A stretch of 64,000 bases of DNA from Symbiodinium natans. Lineage: Eukaryota > Sar > Dinophyceae > Suessiales > Symbiodiniaceae. The position numbers and the translations under genes were made by a program. The number at the start of each line of letters is the position of its first letter. Position 1 is the stretch's first letter. The stretch is from NCBI GenBank assembly GCA_905221605.1, contig CAJNDS010001735.1:245136-309135 (forward strand), in the 5' to 3' direction. Shown here piece after piece: positions 60,360 to 64,000 of this stretch. Under the pieces are notes generated by a model, which was not told the DNA's origin, made no database searches, and saw only the letters and a program-made list of their open reading frames with translations.

Positions 60360-63300
60360 AAACAGAAAGGTGCCGTGAAACTTGCTACTTACGCCTCCCT
60401 GCATGAGTGCTCTCATGCTTGATGTGCACTGGAATCACTAACCTGCGATGATGTCCAAGCTTGTGTTCGATCGTTGCAGGCCGATGCTGCTTGTGGATGA
60501 AATTCTTCAGATAACTCGCAGCGGCGAGCAAGTGCATGAACACTGGGCAGAGGCTCCTCTGGCGCAAGCCAGACACACGTCCTGCTCTCCGCAGCTGACG
60601 AGAGTAAGGAATAGCTCCAAAGCAAAAACCCAAACCCAAAGTTGCAGAGCCAGCTTCTTAGGATCCCTACATACAGCAATCCCGATTGCAAAGGACTCCG
60701 GTAGCTGGGAGGCAACTGTTTGAAGCTGTGGGCGAGACTGGAGCAGCGCAGACCCATCGCTGGCTCTGCCTTTGGAGACGGGGGACACAGAGTAGGACTC
60801 TGCGGAGTCATGATGTCAAGAGCTCTCCTAATGGGGCTAGGCCTGAGGCCTCTGCTTCGGTTCGAGCATCTTAAAGACTCTGAGGTGGCAGTATCCGGAA
60901 ACCGTAGACCTGGAAATCTCCGATGTTCGAAACCTCCTTCTCTGAAAAAACTCGAATACGGATGGCCCCCACCCCTCTCCGGTTATGCAAAGGTTCCTGT
61001 GGTTTTTGGCGCATGAGTCGGAATCGCTGGCACGATTCAAAGGGGAGTCTCCCAAGATCAGGGGTCTCAAACTCCAGAGATCGCATTGCCGCTGCAAGGA
61101 CTGAAACAGATGGACCTGCATAGTGTTCGATACTCTGACATCTGTTGGCAGTCTTCAGCGAGCGGGGATTGGAGTTCAGCAAATTGCCTACTTGAGATCA
61201 TAGGTGGGAAACATTTAAGATTGGGATCCAATGTTGGTGGTTTTTACAATCAGACTCATCAAGCTGTCTCGGTGCGAGGGTTCCCCATTCTCTGAAACTC
61301 ACATATGCCTTGGGACGCAGGTCATCACAGCCGCCTCAACAGGCAACTGCAACCCAGCAGTATGAGAGACGGTCGCCGGAGTCTTCCCACCGAGGCCTAA
61401 ACCTCGGCGACCTGGCGGCTCTGGCAGGCTTTGAAACACGCGCGCAGGGCACCAGGCCTACACCTAAAATCTCTTCCGCTAACACATGCAAGGGAACGAG
61501 ACCCAGCACCTATCCAACGACCGTCATGCCGAGCTCTGAGGGTGCCAACCAACTTTGAGCATTGAGAGTTGGAGAAGGGTTTCGGATTTATGGTTCAGGG
61601 GTGGTGAATGATATTGTCCCCCGTTTCGAGGAGCCCTTTTTGAAGAAAAGCAGACCCATGTCAACATCCTTGACACAAGAAGAGCATGCATCCTCGAACC
61701 CTAGGCCCTCAGTCTTGATCCTTTCAGACCGTTGAAGCCGAAACCCAAGAGCGTCAAACTCCATTGCCCTAACTAGCAGCTCCTGCCACAACCGCTCCCG
61801 CAACTGCTGGTCATTCCATGCGCCTGATCCACGTATACAGCGGATCCTGACTCCCAGGCCGGGCCGAAGATACCTACACTCTTGATTTGATATCGTGTTC
61901 ACATACGAAATGACTAGATGACTGCGGAACCACCCTGTCACTGCACTCCTGTAAGCCGAGGATGCCCCTGCATGCCTTGCTACTCTCAAAGGAGCATCAG
62001 CAGGAAACGCTGCAGTCGGAGTCAAGATGCAAGAGCTTTACTTTGAGGATCTGCCGACATAAGGCGGAATAGACTACGGTACTGCCAATCTCTACGCTGT
62101 GTCTGCATCTGCACACACAGCTTCGTGGTTTCGGGTCTTTGTCGGCTCTTGGCCTACATTTGCAGTTCATGGCAAACGGGGTGTGGCAGAGCCTGGATTG
62201 CGGGTTGAAAGGATCGTACGATCCGCAGGAGGTGAAAATGATCGAGGGCTTTTCGATAGGCGCGAAACCTAACCTGGCTTTGTGAGCTCTGACAATGTTG
62301 GCTGGGCTTTGCAGGGTTTGTGTTGGATCTAGAAATCGTGATTGGAAATAGCGGCCTTAGTGGGGAGCCGCTTTGCGCAGTGAAACGGATCCCATGTTGG
62401 AAGAAGGCTGCAAGGCAGACTGTGAAACCCGAGCGTGCTTTCCTACGGTGTGGGAAGAACAAGGAGTGAACAAGAGCATGCATATCAAGCAAACCCAAGC
62501 CAAAGCGTTCCCGTTGCTAAATTCCAAAAGGTGTTTCGGGGTTGTGATGCCAAGAGGGAAAACTCAAAGAAACGAGTTTTCCTGATTTTAACAAGAAAGC
62601 AAACATGCAGGCCCAAAACGGAGCCTGTGTGAAGAGGGCAGCTGCACTGCCACACACAAACAACTCGCAACCTAAAGGTGGGCAACAAAATTTTCTTGCT
62701 GCCTGAAGCTTGAGCATGCGCGACACGTTTACAACGTCCGAGCAAATCAAGTCCCATCAATCAATCAAAAAAATCTGCAAAGACAAAAAAACAAAACAAT
62801 CACACTGACCTCTTCTCATTCATGGCTAGAACGACTTGAGAGTCGCCCAGCCTCGATTTCCATTCCATTCGACTTTTCCCATGTCTGGCAGACAGTGTTT
62901 GAAGCTGGAGAGCCATGCTTGCATTGGCTTAAGCCAAGCGGAGCTCGAGTAACTGTGAACTTTGCAATAACAAAAATCAGTCTTTCGTCAAATGGATACA
63001 AGGTGCGCACGCGCGAAAGCACTCGCACGACAAGCAGAACACCTTATTCCTTAAAAGAAACAAATAAACTCAAACTCCCACCATGCAAAAAACTATGATG
63101 CGCGCGCGCATCATGTTGCTTCTACGCCATAACAGCAATTTTGGAATAAAGGCACCCAAAATCAGAACAGCCCACAACATGAAACGCACTCCGCTGGACA
63201 TCCAGAGATTTGGAAATGTAACTTTTCCGCAAATTGAAACTACCCTGTGGGGGCTCCTGCTCAGCTTGCCTGTACTCTCCAATGTCTTTTCTGACCATGC
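60360..63300. other. No confident gene
   Basis: Upstream of the 58196-60355 gene. The sequence is not repetitive and has several open frames of 60-145 codons, the longest on the minus strand at 61588-62025 (145 codons, no recognised motif). It could be a promoter region or exons of an unrecognised gene. No TATA-type or other promoter motif can be defended. Confidence 0.4.
63095..63114. repeat. Perfect 20-bp palindrome
   Basis: ATGATGCGCGCGCGCATCAT, a perfect inverted repeat with an alternating CG core. Confidence 0.95.
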
Positions 63301-63322
63301 ATAAACCTGGTCTAGGGGGGGG

Positions 63323-63353
63323 GTTCGAACCTGGGTTCAACCCAGGTTCGAAC
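63323..63353. repeat. 15-bp-arm palindrome containing a TTCGAAC box
   Basis: Arms 63323-63337 and 63339-63353 (GTTCGAACCTGGGTT and its complement) around a single base. Each arm includes GTTCGAAC, the core of a tRNA B-box, and about 110 bp away on the minus strand is TAGTGTAGTGG, similar to an A-box. The stretch 63360-64000 shows no convincing gene. Confidence 0.8.
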
Positions 63354-64000
63354 TCTTTTCCTTTTCAAATGAAGTTGAATTTTTTTTCCGAGTTGAGATT
63401 GGTTTGCGAGTCCACCGTCTTGGTGTTTGGGACCGGAGTCCGTACTGCTATGTACCACTACACTATCTTGAGCAGCAGAGGCGACTGTACAGGTAAAGCC
63501 TTCTGCTACTGGTACCACTACTACTGAGGGTGTGACCTCAATCCTACGAGGTCTTTGCCTCAGCCTCTCACTAGAGGGTGGCACCTCTTGCTGCTGCTAA
63601 GCTCCACCGAGCTCCACCATCCGCTCCTCTTCTCCCTACTCGGTCAGGGGGTAGCCCCAGTCTCTGGGGTAGCCCTTTTTCTCTACCCACATCCCTTTCG
63701 TGTCAGTAAGAGGGCAGCCCTCTGGGTGCACAGCAAGAAATTCTGCACTAAACACCCTGCGACCCCTCGGCCACAGGTACCAATTACCTGTACAAATTGG
63801 TTGCTGGCCCTTCTAAACAGGGTTGTCCGTCTGCTTTGCTGAGAGGGAAATCTGCCATATCTGCTCAGCACGCAGCCCTGTGGGCCCTGGGCAGTGAAGT
63901 CCGCCAATTCACAGCCCGAGGATGCCACCTCCTCACTCCTGGTTCTGGTCTGGCACTCCAGGTCACTGTGCGGAGGGTTCCAGAAAGCACCTCATGCCTA

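Overview
The window is nuclear DNA of a dinoflagellate, most likely one of the Suessiales (a Symbiodiniaceae or Polarella-like genome). The grounds are plant-type TTTAGGG telomere repeats, introns that mostly start with GC or GA instead of GT and end in AG|G, genes all on one strand, gene families common in dinoflagellates (ubiquitin-like plus RCC1-like repeats, FLSH/TIR-like membrane proteins), and huge simple repeats. I name no species. I found no rRNA, tRNA, CRISPR array or bacterial-type operon.

Layout. From 1 to about 38 kb the sequence looks like subtelomeric junk: dozens of TTTAGGG/CCCTAAA arrays and degenerate variants in both orientations, dispersed and tandem repeats, and foldback elements. 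Reading the minus strand of the non-repetitive slivers between the arrays shows that they are short exons (34-140 nt). Joined in frame they give real proteins: a PAM2-motif protein (68-2428, continuing off the left edge), a 16-exon purple/tartrate-resistant-type acid phosphatase (4906-11421), an acidic low-complexity protein (about 11.76-15.07 kb), and a secreted GH19-type chitinase-like protein (15675-17200). Three or more unidentified exon chains (17.4-21.8, 25.6-26.5, 28.5-33.9 kb), a ubiquitin-like/RCC1-like repeat protein (26697-28127) and a membrane protein (35.2-37.5 kb) follow. The telomeric repeats therefore sit largely inside introns.

From 38 to 48 kb lie long trinucleotide arrays (AGT/ACT and GTT/GTG types), a 27-copy 55-bp minisatellite with a telomere heptamer in each unit, two MITE-like foldback elements, and a FLSH/TIR-like membrane protein gene (44491-45900). 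From 48.4 to 60.4 kb is ordinary, repeat-poor coding DNA. It holds a very large minus-strand gene (1782-codon exon, then EF-hand, MORN and repeated YLY/W domains, 58004 down to about 48.5 kb), preceded by a gene for a predicted secretory-pathway membrane protein (58196-60355). From 60.4 to 64 kb I see no confident gene.

The most interesting system is the intron system. Four copies of one MITE-like element (terminal inverted repeat CTGGGTTCTTG / CAAGAACCCAG) sit exactly at introns. In three of them an intact 4-bp target duplication beginning GA supplies the unusual GA 5' splice site, while the element's terminal CCCAG supplies the AG acceptor. Many other introns here also carry short direct repeats at their two ends. 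Introns in this region thus look like remains of inserted DNA (elements, microsatellites, possibly telomeric repeats) spliced with GA-AG or GC-AG borders.
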